A stretch of DNA of 64,000 nucleotides from JABDEZ01 sp965276955. GTDB taxonomy: Bacteria > Bacteroidota > Bacteroidia > Chitinophagales > Chitinophagaceae. The stretch is from positions 1 to 64,000 of the forward strand of contig CBDIBP010000046.1 of the NCBI GenBank assembly GCA_965276955.1, given 5' to 3'. The position numbers were made by a program, and so were the translations under genes. The notes under the pieces were generated by a model. The model made no database searches and was not told the DNA's origin. It saw only the letters and a program-made list of their open reading frames with translations. This document shows positions 9,301 to 17,827 of the stretch, one piece after another. Position 1 is the first letter of the stretch. Each line of letters opens with the position of its first letter.

Positions 9301-9979
9301 TGGTGATATAATCTTTAGCATTTGCACCGAATGGATCGGCAAGTGACGCGATCTTTTCATATTCCAGGTTGGCAAGGTACTTGTCTGATACCCCCATAGC
9401 TACGAACAGTATGATGAGGAACAGCCATATCATAAAGGTATCTCTGGCAATAAGGCCTACAGCAAAGAACATAGCGCCAATAAAAATGGTATTAGGTATC
9501 ACCGTTTGCCAGAATGTAGCTATGTACGGCGCTATTGTGAACGGTCCTATCTTATCGGCATCGCACCAAGGGGCGGCATACCCCAGCATCAGCCCCCACA
9601 TAGGGGCGGTAAGCACCACCAAAGTAATGAGTAAAGAGGCCGAATAACGGCCAAAGAGATAATTGAACTTAGAGACCGGGGTGGTGAATATAAGCGAATA
9701 CGTATTGTCTGTAAAATCCTTTAATACGGTATTACCTATTATTGCTACCACTATTATTATGGTCACATACTTATTTAAATAAGTGACGAGTACATCTACT
9801 ATAGCAGGCGAGTTCACCCATACCTTTTCCCCGCCAAACGACAGGTTAACGCCGTCAAAAGTGCCCCCGGCTGTTATACCTAACAAAAAACTAATGACCA
9901 GCAACACCCCAAAATAAATATAGAACGCCGGACTCTTGAGCCAGCGCCTGACCTCGAAACTAAATATAGAACTAAACAT
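6356..9979 (-). CDS. ABC-2 type permease fused to an M1-family zinc aminopeptidase
   Basis: 1207 residues in two parts. Residues 1 to about 600 carry two sets of about six transmembrane segments, typical of ABC-2 permeases. From about 640 to the end is an extracytoplasmic M1 peptidase-like region: the zinc motif HEVAH starts at residue 947, and a Glu in MSESLAQY follows about 19 residues later, the expected third ligand. The GxMEN substrate motif is replaced by FSEGIGF, as seen in Bacteroidota relatives. The ATPase is encoded 20 bases upstream and would energise it. Such fusions are common in this phylum; substrate unknown. It might process or export a peptide. Confidence 0.93.
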   Translation of the reverse strand: MFSSIFSFEVRRWLKSPAFYIYFGVLLVISFLLGITAGGTFDGVNLSFGGEKVWVNSPAIVDVLVTYLNKYVTIIIVVAIIGNTVLKDFTDNTYSLIFTTPVSKFNYLFGRYSASLLITLVVLTAPMWGLMLGYAAPWCDADKIGPFTIAPYIATFWQTVIPNTIFIGAMFFAVGLIARDTFMIWLFLIILFVAMGVSDKYLANLEYEKIASLADPFGANAKDYITKYWGIYEKNHSLIPLKGVFLINRAIWLGVSFAIMALGTAMFSFSAAPRTGLRKRRVAEPSAHPVLQKLNIAGSLPQAHRSFSTGSYMASLWSLSVNECKTVLRNVYFRIILLFGMLLLLLVSSQVGNLFETSVYPVTYMIAQAFGGTLQIFNVILTILFSGELVWRARQYRMSNILDALPVPNWVYYLSKLFALWFMQAILLSIVVVCGLMVQTYRGYHNYQLGVYLEYLYGFRLINLWLLAVVAIMIQTLVSNRYVGFFITVLFYIWNSAFATLVLKNHLFVYASDPGVVYSDMNAFGHAIVPYFTYKLYWSVLAVCLAIFSALMWARGSEGTFKSRFADVRLKVARPAWLAIFGGLAVFITCGSFIYYNTNIENKFKTPYQQSEVKAQYERKYRKYLGVPQPKITAVKLNVDIYPQERRLECDGNFIIKNKTAFPIDSIHIILSDKIKLNALTFGVPSTLVSSDPECYYYIYKLSKPLAAGDSMSMHINTSLLHHGFEHDFNGTSAPVYNGTFVNNTDFLPVIGYSTEGELEDNSERKKHKLGYRRTANPITDKAALQNNVFFKDADFITFEATVSTVPDQIAIAPGYLQREWTQNGRRYFQYKMDSKILDFYSILSARYLVKRDKWNGVNIEIYYTPGHEYNVDDMIRSVKRSIDYYTVQYSPYQHKQVRILEFPRYATFAQSFPNTIPFSEGIGFIANVKDTSVGSGIDYVFEVTAHEVAHQWFAHQVIGADVEGSNMMSESLAQYASLKVVEKEYGMDKVRKTLKYELNSYLVSRSMEKEKEKPLAYVDAGQQYILYRKGRIIWYGLSQYIGADSMNHALKRFINQHAFQGPPYPTTLDLLAEVRRSVPDSLQYMVTDGFERIVLYDNKVTTATISKATGNTYNVDLTVKISKLQADTTGRDIPVACNDYFQIGLTDEKGNVQKIATYKLKNGEATFHWTVDQKPTNVVIDPNRLLIDKDPKDNTFKLKGLEGGKI

Positions 9980-9999
9980 GAGTTTGCAGTTTTACAGGG

Positions 10000-10863
10000 T
10001 TAAGCAATGTTTGAAAAATAAACGTCCTCAAGACCGGCAGTCTCCTTTTTGAAACCCTCGCCAGGGTCGTCATCACTCAATATGTGCACTACCACACCCC
10101 CTGCAGATAGTTTGGACAAGATCAGTTTATACTTACTCTGGTAAGCAGCTATCTCATCTTTGCGTATGCGCTTGCTCCATATCCTGTTGGTAAGGTTATG
10201 TACCAACTCTTCGGGGTTGCCGCGCTGCACTACTTGCCCGCCGGCTATTATAGCCATATCGTTGCACAGTTCACTTACGTCCTCCACTATATGGGTAGAT
10301 AATATGATGACGATATTTTCTCCGATCTCGCTCAGCAAGTTGTTGAATCGCAGGCGTTCTGCGGGGTCAAGGCCTGCAGTAGGTTCGTCCACTATCACCA
10401 GTTTTGGGTCGCCTATCAAGGCCTGCGCTATACCAAAGCGCTGCTTCATACCGCCGGAGTAGCCGCCCAGGTATTTATTGCGGTGGCTATACAAATTCAC
10501 CTGGTTCAGCAGTGCCTTCACCAGTTCTTTGCGTTCATTGGCCTGGTCTATGCCTTTCAGCCTGGCTATATAGGTCAGCATCTCCTCTGCCGATACTTTA
10601 GGGTATACGCCAAACTCCTGGGGCAGGTAGCCAAGGGTCTTTCTCAGTTCCTGCTTGTCCTTACTTACGTCTATACCGTTAAATATTATGGTACCGCTAT
10701 CGGCATCTTGCAGGGTTGCTATTGTGCGCATCAGGCTCGACTTGCCCGCACCATTTGGCCCCAGCAGACCGAACATGCCGTTAGAGATATTGAGATTAAC
10801 GTCTTTCAACGCCTGTACCCCATTGGGATATGTCTTTGATAAATTGGTGATCTGTAAATTCAT
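10000..10863 (-). CDS. ABC transporter ATP-binding protein
   Basis: 287 residues. All nucleotide-binding motifs are present: Walker A GPNGAGKSS, Q-loop YLPQEFGVYP, signature YSGGMKQRFGIA, Walker B LVIVDEPTAGLDP, and the switch His in STHIVED. This is the subfamily that partners ABC-2 permeases. The next gene in the same direction starts 20 bases downstream and encodes the permease/peptidase fusion, so the two form one exporter. The divergent two-component system 210 bases away is a plausible regulator. Confidence 0.95.
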   Translation of the reverse strand: MNLQITNLSKTYPNGVQALKDVNLNISNGMFGLLGPNGAGKSSLMRTIATLQDADSGTIIFNGIDVSKDKQELRKTLGYLPQEFGVYPKVSAEEMLTYIARLKGIDQANERKELVKALLNQVNLYSHRNKYLGGYSGGMKQRFGIAQALIGDPKLVIVDEPTAGLDPAERLRFNNLLSEIGENIVIILSTHIVEDVSELCNDMAIIAGGQVVQRGNPEELVHNLTNRIWSKRIRKDEIAAYQSKYKLILSKLSAGGVVVHILSDDDPGEGFKKETAGLEDVYFSNIA

Positions 10864-11073
10864 ATGAAGTGTGTTTGTTTGTGGTGGTTATTTATGATGA
10901 TACAAAGGAATAGGATCAAGCAAGCGTATCCTAATGTTTTAGACGAACAGGTAAATAAATTAGACATAACAGGTAAACTATGTATTTATTAGTTTGGTCG
11001 AAGAAAAACGCCACTATATCTATTTTGTTTGTCGCAACGTTAATTGATGTGTTAATTACATGAAATTTATAGG

Positions 11074-12159
11074 ATGGATAAATTTATGCAAAGCATATTC
11101 AGGTTCCTCGGTAGCCGACTGTTCAGAAATATTCTGTTCTGGTTTTTTGCTGCCAGCATGATCGTTAATAACAGACAAAAAGGTTATCCTTATAATACTA
11201 TATCGTACTATACATATATAGCTATATCGTCCGCTATTATTCTTACGCTTACTTATACTAATAACTTATTGTTGGTACCCCGCCTGCTGGTAAAGAAAAA
11301 ATATGTTCAATATTTCGGCATTGTACTGGCAATGTTATTGATATTGGCAACCTCACAAACCGTAACAATAAAGCAAGCATTACAACATTTTCCGGTACTG
11401 AAGGTGCAGCAGGTTAGTTTTATCTCCGTTCCCATTACCAGCAACTGGACCTGGAATAGCGTGAGTGCAGAGATCTCTTCCTACTTTTTTGGTTTTGGTC
11501 TGTGGGTGTTCGTATTCACCATGGCATGGTACATGAATGATTACCGCAGGCAGCAAAAGATATCTCAACAAGCTGTAAAAAAACAAGTAGAAGCGGAATT
11601 GAGCTTTTTAAAAGACCAACTAAACCCTCACTTTCTACTGAATACCCTTAATAATATGTATGGGCTCGCATTAATTAAGTCGGATAAAACACCGGAAGTG
11701 ATACTTCAGTTATCCAGCATACTGCGTTATTTTTTATATGAATCGAATGTAGAACGTATCTCCTTCGACAAAGAAAAAAAATTAATGCAGGCGTATATTG
11801 ACCTGGAACTGTTACGACTAAGTAGCAAGGCCCACCTCACTTTTTTTATTGATGCTGACAATGCATACAACATACCTCCGCTACTTTGGTTACCTATATT
11901 AGAGAATGTTTTTAAGCATGGTACACGCTATATTGCTGATGAACACTATATTGACTACAAATTCATTATTTATAGCAATACATTGTCCATTCGTTCAAGA
12001 AATGGATATAAGCCGGGAGCACAAAAAGAAGAGGAGGGTGGTATAGGCCTCACAAATCTGAAGAAGAGATTGGAAATATTATACCCAGGGAAACATACAA
12101 TAACTACCAACGCAGAAGAAAATATTTACAGCATTGATATAGACATTCAACTTACGTGA
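11074..12159 (+). CDS. Sensor histidine kinase, LytS/YehU type
   Basis: 361 residues. Four transmembrane segments lie in the first ~165 residues, followed by the His_kinase motif with the phospho-acceptor His in LNPHFLLNTLNNMYGL (about residues 185-200), and a short ATPase region with the N-box LPILENVFKHG and the G-box GGIGLTNLKKRLEILYPG. No extracytoplasmic sensor domain is seen. The response regulator begins two bases after the stop. The pair faces away from an ABC transporter/peptidase operon and may control it. Confidence 0.93.
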   Translation: MDKFMQSIFRFLGSRLFRNILFWFFAASMIVNNRQKGYPYNTISYYTYIAISSAIILTLTYTNNLLLVPRLLVKKKYVQYFGIVLAMLLILATSQTVTIKQALQHFPVLKVQQVSFISVPITSNWTWNSVSAEISSYFFGFGLWVFVFTMAWYMNDYRRQQKISQQAVKKQVEAELSFLKDQLNPHFLLNTLNNMYGLALIKSDKTPEVILQLSSILRYFLYESNVERISFDKEKKLMQAYIDLELLRLSSKAHLTFFIDADNAYNIPPLLWLPILENVFKHGTRYIADEHYIDYKFIIYSNTLSIRSRNGYKPGAQKEEEGGIGLTNLKKRLEILYPGKHTITTNAEENIYSIDIDIQLT

Positions 12160-12161
12160 CC

Positions 12162-12893
12162 ATGAAGCCCATAAAAATATTGATTGTAGATGATGAACCG
12201 CTGGCCCGTGATATCATAGCCAGTTTTGCAGAAAAAGTACAGCACCTGCAGGTAGTAGCTAAATGTAAGAATGCTATAGAGGCTTTTGCAGTACTGAGTA
12301 AGGAATCTGTAGACCTCATGCTGCTGGATATAAATATGCCTGAGATAACAGGTATAGATTTTTTAAAGACCCTTAAAAAGCCGCCTCATGTTATTTTCAC
12401 TACGGCATACCCTGAGTATGCCGCACATAGCTACGAAGTAGATGCTATAGACTACCTGGTGAAACCTATAGCATTTGAGCGTTTCCTTAAAGCCATCAAT
12501 AAGGCCACAGAAATTATCAATAACGAGCACAAGGGTAGCAACGTTATGGTACGCGAAAATGAGATAAACTCTAATATTATATTTGTAAAGACCGAAGGCA
12601 AGTTGGTAAAAATAGACCTCACTCAGGTGTGGTTCATAGAAGGGCTTAAAGATTATGTGCAGATATGGACCGACACCGGTAAGCTTACCGTACACAGTAC
12701 CATGAAAAATTTTGAAGAACAGCTATCCGGAATGCCTATTTTTCTGCGTGTTAATAAATCGTACATCATCAATATGAACTTTGTAAGCGAGGTCGATGGT
12801 AATCTCATCCGCATCAAGGGGCAGATGATAACTATTGGCAATACTTATAAGGAGGAGATACACCAGCATTTCAATAAATTTAAGATCAATTAA
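12162..12893 (+). CDS. LytTR-family response regulator
   Basis: 243 residues from the ATG at 12162; a GTG at 12156 overlaps the kinase stop and would add two residues. The receiver domain shows IVDDEPLARD, the phosphorylated Asp in LMLLDINMPEITG, and a conserved Lys in YLVKPI. The C-terminal LytTR DNA-binding domain spans about residues 140-240 (IIFVKTEGKLVKI, LRVNKSYIIN). It pairs with the kinase directly upstream. Confidence 0.95.
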   Translation: MKPIKILIVDDEPLARDIIASFAEKVQHLQVVAKCKNAIEAFAVLSKESVDLMLLDINMPEITGIDFLKTLKKPPHVIFTTAYPEYAAHSYEVDAIDYLVKPIAFERFLKAINKATEIINNEHKGSNVMVRENEINSNIIFVKTEGKLVKIDLTQVWFIEGLKDYVQIWTDTGKLTVHSTMKNFEEQLSGMPIFLRVNKSYIINMNFVSEVDGNLIRIKGQMITIGNTYKEEIHQHFNKFKIN

Positions 12894-12912
12894 CTATGAT
12901 CCTTATTTTATT

Positions 12913-13083
12913 TTGTTAGGTAGATATAGCGAGGGCCAGTGCGTTTGCCGTATCGGCAGCAAGGATACTATTTTCTATATGGGTAAGGCCGTATCTACAG
13001 CAGACGGTAATAAAAAATGCGCAGCGTTAAGATCACAATACAATGAGGATAGCTGCTATTACTACGTACCGCAGAAGAAATAA
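12913..13083 (+). CDS. Possible small Cys-containing protein or gene remnant
   Basis: Immediately after the regulator, a frame encodes 56 residues from a TTG at 12913. The peptide has natural composition, with four Cys and a DSCYYYV end, but no ATG start, signal peptide or known family. It could be the tail of a decayed gene or a real short protein. Low confidence; the remaining bases to 13289 hold only the presumed promoter of the next gene. Confidence 0.25.
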   Translation: MLGRYSEGQCVCRIGSKDTIFYMGKAVSTADGNKKCAALRSQYNEDSCYYYVPQKK

Positions 13084-13289
13084 CTTACCCTGCATATTCC
13101 TCATGTGGTAAGAAAATGTTGCCTTACCAAATATTGCTTTTATCATCCTTGGTGCAGTTTTTGAATACATGTAGCTTAACAAGCCTTAAAAAAGCTTGCA
13201 ATAATAAGTTTCATGTAATTATCTGTCATTAATAGAGGCATTTACAATGCGGGGATTATCTTTAATAAATTTTTGGTTCAGGCGTAATT

Positions 13290-16200
13290 ATGGATGATTT
13301 TAGTATAGTAAAAGGGACCATTCGGCCAGACTTGCTTCATGAGGAGACTTTAGTGGACATGTTTCGCGCCTCTGCAAAGCAATATGCCAATAAGGTCGCT
13401 TTGATATTTAATGATACAGAACTTACCTACGCGCAAGTAGATAAGTGGAGCGATGCTGTGGCTGCCTACCTGGTGAAACAGGGCATGGGCCGTGGCAGTA
13501 AGATAGGATTATGGTGGAAAAGGAGCCTGGAGCTGCACATTGCAGTGCTGGGCATTATAAAAGCTGGTGCATCATACGTGCCGCTGGATAGGGAAATGCC
13601 TGCCGAACGCGTACTCACCGTACTTAAAGAAGTAGATGCCGATGGCTATTTCAGCCAGGATGGCCTGGATACTACTGTTCCTGTTTTCACGGTTGTTCCC
13701 CAGCCATCGCCCAAACAAACGTTTGCTATACCAGAGGGGCCATTACCAGATAACTGGGCCTATGTGCTCTATACATCGGGCAGTACAGGTACGCCAAAAG
13801 GCATACCTATAACGCACAGGATGATAACGCACCTGGTGCGGTCTGAGAATAGCATCTTTAATGTTACAGATAAAGACAAGGTATACCAGGGATTCTCCGT
13901 ATCGTTCGATATGTGGTGCGAAGAGACGTGGGTAAGTTATTTCGCAGGCGCTACCCTTTGGGTGGCTGATGCTGCTACAGCTAAAAGTATTGATGAACTG
14001 GGAGATGTGCTGCGTAAAGAACGTATCACCATACTGCATGCAGTACCCAGCCTGCTGGCAGTTATGGAAGATGAGATATCTTCCCTGCGCCTTATTAATG
14101 CAGGCGGCGAGGCCTGCACACCGCAGGTATTATCGCGCTGGTCCACACCCGACAGGCAGTTCTACAATAGTTATGGCCCTACAGAAACAACAGTGAGCGC
14201 CACCATGGCCGAGCTGCATCCTGGCGATAATATTACCATAGGCCTTCCATTACCCAACTACGACCTGGCTGTGGTCGATGAGAAAATGAACCCGGTACCC
14301 TACGGCGAGCGGGGCGAACTCGTCATTTCCGGCCCCGGGGTTTGTGCCGGTTATGTCAACAGGCCACAACTTACAATAGAGAAATTTGTAGATAAACCAG
14401 GATCGCTGTCCACCATGAATGGCGACCGTATCTACAAGACCGGAGATGCTGCTGTAATAAATCCTAACGGTACAATAGACTTTTATGGCCGCCTCGATGA
14501 CCAGATAAAGCTGCGTGGCTACCGTATAGAGCTGGGTGAAATAGAAAACAAGCTCAATAACCTGCCGGGTATATCTGCAGCTGCAGTGGCTGTAAAAAAA
14601 GATAACAACGACCAGGAGCAACTGGTAGGTTATGTGCTGCTCGAAGATCTTTCGTTATTTAACGAAGGCAATCTGCGTACAGAACTTGCCAAGGTTTTAC
14701 CTTCTTACATGGTACCCGCGGTCATTGTGATGCTGCCGGAAATGCCACGCCTGCCCAGCGGTAAAATAGATCGTAAAAAGTTGCCGGTACCGGCATCCCT
14801 ATTAGACAGCCCTGCTGCGGGACCAGAAGAAGTGATAGACCCCAAAGCACCTGTTGCAGACCGTGTACTCGCCGCATTACGCCGGGTATTCCCCAACAGG
14901 AGTATAGATCTGTCCATGGATTTCTTTACCGACCTCGGTGGCCACTCCTTACTTGCAGCAGTGTTCGTATCGCGACTTCGTAAGGAAGGGAATATGAATC
15001 GTGCGTCCCTTAAAGACATATATCTTAAAAGGCCGCTTAGTGCCCTGGTAGCCGAGTGGGAGCTAAAACAGGAAATAAAACAACCTAAGGAAAAGATCTT
15101 TCACAAGATACCTGCCAGCCGATATATTTTCTGTACCATAGCGCAAACTATAGCGCTTGTTGTCATATTTGGCTTGTTCGCCATTCAAATATTTCTACCT
15201 TATCTCGGATATTACTATGTGGAGCAAGATACAGGCAACCTTACTTACTCCATCATCACATCACTTACTTTGTTCTGTCTCATTGCTCCGCTTTTTGGCG
15301 CCATAAGTATTGGTGCCAAGTGGCTCATCATTGGTCGCATGAAGGAAGGTGATTATCCCTTATGGGGCACTTACTATTTCAGGTGGTGGCTGGTAAAAAC
15401 GCTGTTGCGCCTTATGCCGGTGCAGTTCATTACTGCAACACCACTTTATCCGGTGTATCTGAAATTATTAGGCGTAAAGGTGGCGCCCGATGCACAGATA
15501 TCTAACCTCGAAATAGGCGCTGAAGACCTGGTGACGCTGGGCAGCGATGTCAGTCTTAGCTCGCAGGTGGTGCTCAACAATGCTGTGGTAGAAGATGGTA
15601 TGCTCCGGTTGCGCCGTATTGTAGTTGGCGATCATGCTTATATAGGCAGCAGCGCCATAATAGCTGGCGATACCACCATTGAGGCGTGGGGCGAACTTCA
15701 GGACCTTAGTTACCTGCCTGCAAAAAGCATTATAAAAGTAGGAGAAGTATGGAAAGGCAGCCCTGCAGTGATGCAAACCACAAAACGCATTGAAGACCTG
15801 CCACAGCCCATATTTGTATCGGATGCTACGAGGAGAAAATACAAGGCTATTTTCACTTTGCTGCTGCTGGTATTCCCTTTTACCATACTCCTTCCGCTGT
15901 TGCCTACCATCATCACGCTCAACCAGATGGACAATGCAGCGCCCGACTATAACTTTACCTACATGGTAGTTACGCCATCGCTGGCCATTACCTATATTAT
16001 ATTGTTCACGCTCGAGACCGTATTCCTCACCAGGTTGCTGCAATGGGGTATCAAACCGGGAACCTATTCCCTATATAGCCCTTTTTACCTTCGCAAATGG
16101 TTTGCTGATCAGTTGATGTCGTTATCGCTAATTGTACTGCATCCTATATATGCTACTGTTTATATAAGCGCATTCTTTAAGGCATTGGGTGCAAAGGTGG

Positions 16201-17231
16201 GTCGCAATACAGAGATCAGTACAGCGAGTAGCGTTACCCACCCGTTACTCGAGATCGGTAAAGACTCCTTTATTGCCGATGCAGTAACACTGGGTGAGGC
16301 TGACGTGCGCGGCCAGCAACTAATATTGGAGAAAACAATAATTGGTAACAGCAGCTTCGTGGGCAATAGCGCCCTTATACCGCAGGGCTACAACCTGCCG
16401 GGGCATATGCTTATAGGTGTGCTTTCCACCCCGCCCGATGCCCAACAGCTAAAAGAGAACACGGCAAAGAATTACTTCGGCTCTCCGGCCATACCACTAC
16501 CACGTAGGCAAGAGAGTCACCAATTTTCTCTGCGGCTTACCACTTTCCCTACTGTGCAGCGCTATGTAGCCCGCAGCATAGTAGAGTTCCTCAGGATATT
16601 GATACCTGAGACCATGATCCTGATATTCAGTATCCTGTTCATTGCGTATTGCCACGATCTGCTGATAGATGGAAAATGGTGGGAGATAGTATTGAAACTT
16701 CCTTTTTATTACCTGGGCATCATGGGTATACCAGCGTTCCTGGTCACAGTATTGCTCAAATGGATCACCGTAGGCAAGTATAAAGAAGAGCAAGTGCCTA
16801 TGTGGACATCAAAAGTATGGCGCAGCGAAGGTATAACGTCTACCTACGAAGCTCTTGCTATCCCTTTCTTTTTAGATTACCTGAAAGGTACCATGTGGCT
16901 GCCCCTGGTATTGCGGTTGCTGGGGTTAAAGACCGGTAAGCGCGTGTACATGAACACTACTGATATCACAGAATTCGACATGGTATCTATAGGGGATGAT
17001 GCCGCGCTAAACGAAGACAGCGGCCCGCAGACCCACCTATTCGAGGACAGGGTAATGAAGGTGGGCAAAATAAAAATAGGTGCACGTACCAGTATAGGCG
17101 CAAGAACAATAATACTCTACGATAGCGAAGTGGGCGACGATGTAACGGTTCAGCCATTATCGCTGGTGATGAAAGGTGAGAACCTGCCTGCAGCTACCGA
17201 CTGGATAGGCAGCCCGGTAAGGCAGGAATAA
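13290..17231 (+). CDS. Pls-like (epsilon-poly-lysine synthetase type) NRPS: A-PCP-(TM2-hexapeptide)x3
   Basis: 1313 residues. Residues ~20-500 are an adenylation domain: YTSGSTGTPKG at 161, NSYGPTETT, YKTGD, RLDDQIKLRGYRIELGE, LPSGKIDRKKLP. A carrier domain follows with DLGGHSL, Ser553 taking the phosphopantetheine arm. The rest alternates three pairs of TM helices (near 615/655, 850/890, 1105/1135) with three left-handed beta-helix-like hexapeptide domains. This order and length match the Pls/PosA group, whose best-known member makes epsilon-poly-L-lysine. A hand-derived pocket code (D-M-E-H-I-A-S-V-S-K) resembles codes given for Lys/Orn domains. A GNAT gene follows after nine bases. Product is inference. 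Confidence 0.9.
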   Translation: MDDFSIVKGTIRPDLLHEETLVDMFRASAKQYANKVALIFNDTELTYAQVDKWSDAVAAYLVKQGMGRGSKIGLWWKRSLELHIAVLGIIKAGASYVPLDREMPAERVLTVLKEVDADGYFSQDGLDTTVPVFTVVPQPSPKQTFAIPEGPLPDNWAYVLYTSGSTGTPKGIPITHRMITHLVRSENSIFNVTDKDKVYQGFSVSFDMWCEETWVSYFAGATLWVADAATAKSIDELGDVLRKERITILHAVPSLLAVMEDEISSLRLINAGGEACTPQVLSRWSTPDRQFYNSYGPTETTVSATMAELHPGDNITIGLPLPNYDLAVVDEKMNPVPYGERGELVISGPGVCAGYVNRPQLTIEKFVDKPGSLSTMNGDRIYKTGDAAVINPNGTIDFYGRLDDQIKLRGYRIELGEIENKLNNLPGISAAAVAVKKDNNDQEQLVGYVLLEDLSLFNEGNLRTELAKVLPSYMVPAVIVMLPEMPRLPSGKIDRKKLPVPASLLDSPAAGPEEVIDPKAPVADRVLAALRRVFPNRSIDLSMDFFTDLGGHSLLAAVFVSRLRKEGNMNRASLKDIYLKRPLSALVAEWELKQEIKQPKEKIFHKIPASRYIFCTIAQTIALVVIFGLFAIQIFLPYLGYYYVEQDTGNLTYSIITSLTLFCLIAPLFGAISIGAKWLIIGRMKEGDYPLWGTYYFRWWLVKTLLRLMPVQFITATPLYPVYLKLLGVKVAPDAQISNLEIGAEDLVTLGSDVSLSSQVVLNNAVVEDGMLRLRRIVVGDHAYIGSSAIIAGDTTIEAWGELQDLSYLPAKSIIKVGEVWKGSPAVMQTTKRIEDLPQPIFVSDATRRKYKAIFTLLLLVFPFTILLPLLPTIITLNQMDNAAPDYNFTYMVVTPSLAITYIILFTLETVFLTRLLQWGIKPGTYSLYSPFYLRKWFADQLMSLSLIVLHPIYATVYISAFFKALGAKVGRNTEISTASSVTHPLLEIGKDSFIADAVTLGEADVRGQQLILEKTIIGNSSFVGNSALIPQGYNLPGHMLIGVLSTPPDAQQLKENTAKNYFGSPAIPLPRRQESHQFSLRLTTFPTVQRYVARSIVEFLRILIPETMILIFSILFIAYCHDLLIDGKWWEIVLKLPFYYLGIMGIPAFLVTVLLKWITVGKYKEEQVPMWTSKVWRSEGITSTYEALAIPFFLDYLKGTMWLPLVLRLLGLKTGKRVYMNTTDITEFDMVSIGDDAALNEDSGPQTHLFEDRVMKVGKIKIGARTSIGARTIILYDSEVGDDVTVQPLSLVMKGENLPAATDWIGSPVRQE

Positions 17232-17240
17232 ACGAACACC

Positions 17241-17786
17241 ATGGAAAATAACACCAATATTGAAATTGATGCCGTTACAGTAAAAGACCATTACGGTGTT
17301 ATTGCTGAACTGATGCGTGGCCTGCATGAGTCGGAGCAGGAGATGTTCAATAAAGCAGCCAATTGGGATGATATAGCAGAGGGCTATATGCGCTATATAA
17401 TAGATACCCAGGAAGAAGAAGGCGGTACTTGCCTGGTGGCATACGTCAACGGCGAACCCGCAGGCTTTATATTTGGCTACGCCGAAGAACCTGATGATAG
17501 CCGCATAGAGGAATCTTTTTCTAAAGAGCTCTATATATCCGATGGTTTTGTCACTCATCCATACAGGCGCATGGGCATTTACCGCAAGCTCAGCGAAGAA
17601 ATAGAACGGCGGTATATTAATGATGGAGTGCGCAGGATATCCCGCTTCACCCTTGTCACCAACCACCGTATGCAAAAATTTCTGGAGGAAGAAGGCTACC
17701 GTGTGGTACGCCTGCTGTATGAGAAATGGATAGATGACACCGGTAATGCTACTTTAGAGTTGAAACTCACCCCTCCTAAAGAATGA
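17241..17786 (+). CDS. GNAT-family N-acetyltransferase
   Basis: 181 residues. The acetyl-CoA pocket is recognisable in the strand-loop LYISDGFVTHPYRRMGIYRKL (the R/Q-x-x-G-x-G/A region, here RRMGIY), preceded by VAYVNGEPAGFIFGY. It starts nine bases after the Pls-like synthetase and is certainly co-transcribed. It could acetylate the amino-acid monomer, the peptide product, or confer self-protection; nothing in the sequence decides this. A weak hairpin follows before the convergent glycosyltransferase gene. Confidence 0.88.
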   Translation: MENNTNIEIDAVTVKDHYGVIAELMRGLHESEQEMFNKAANWDDIAEGYMRYIIDTQEEEGGTCLVAYVNGEPAGFIFGYAEEPDDSRIEESFSKELYISDGFVTHPYRRMGIYRKLSEEIERRYINDGVRRISRFTLVTNHRMQKFLEEEGYRVVRLLYEKWIDDTGNATLELKLTPPKE

Positions 17787-17799
17787 TCATGATAAAATA

Positions 17800-17817
17800 G
17801 CCGAAACATACTTCGGC
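17800..17817. terminator. Weak hairpin between convergent genes
   Basis: A 6-bp stem (17800-17805 with 17812-17817) and 6-base loop lie between the GNAT stop and the glycosyltransferase stop. There is no strong U-run on either side, so terminator function is uncertain. Confidence 0.35.
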
Positions 17818-17827
17818 GCTACAGGTC

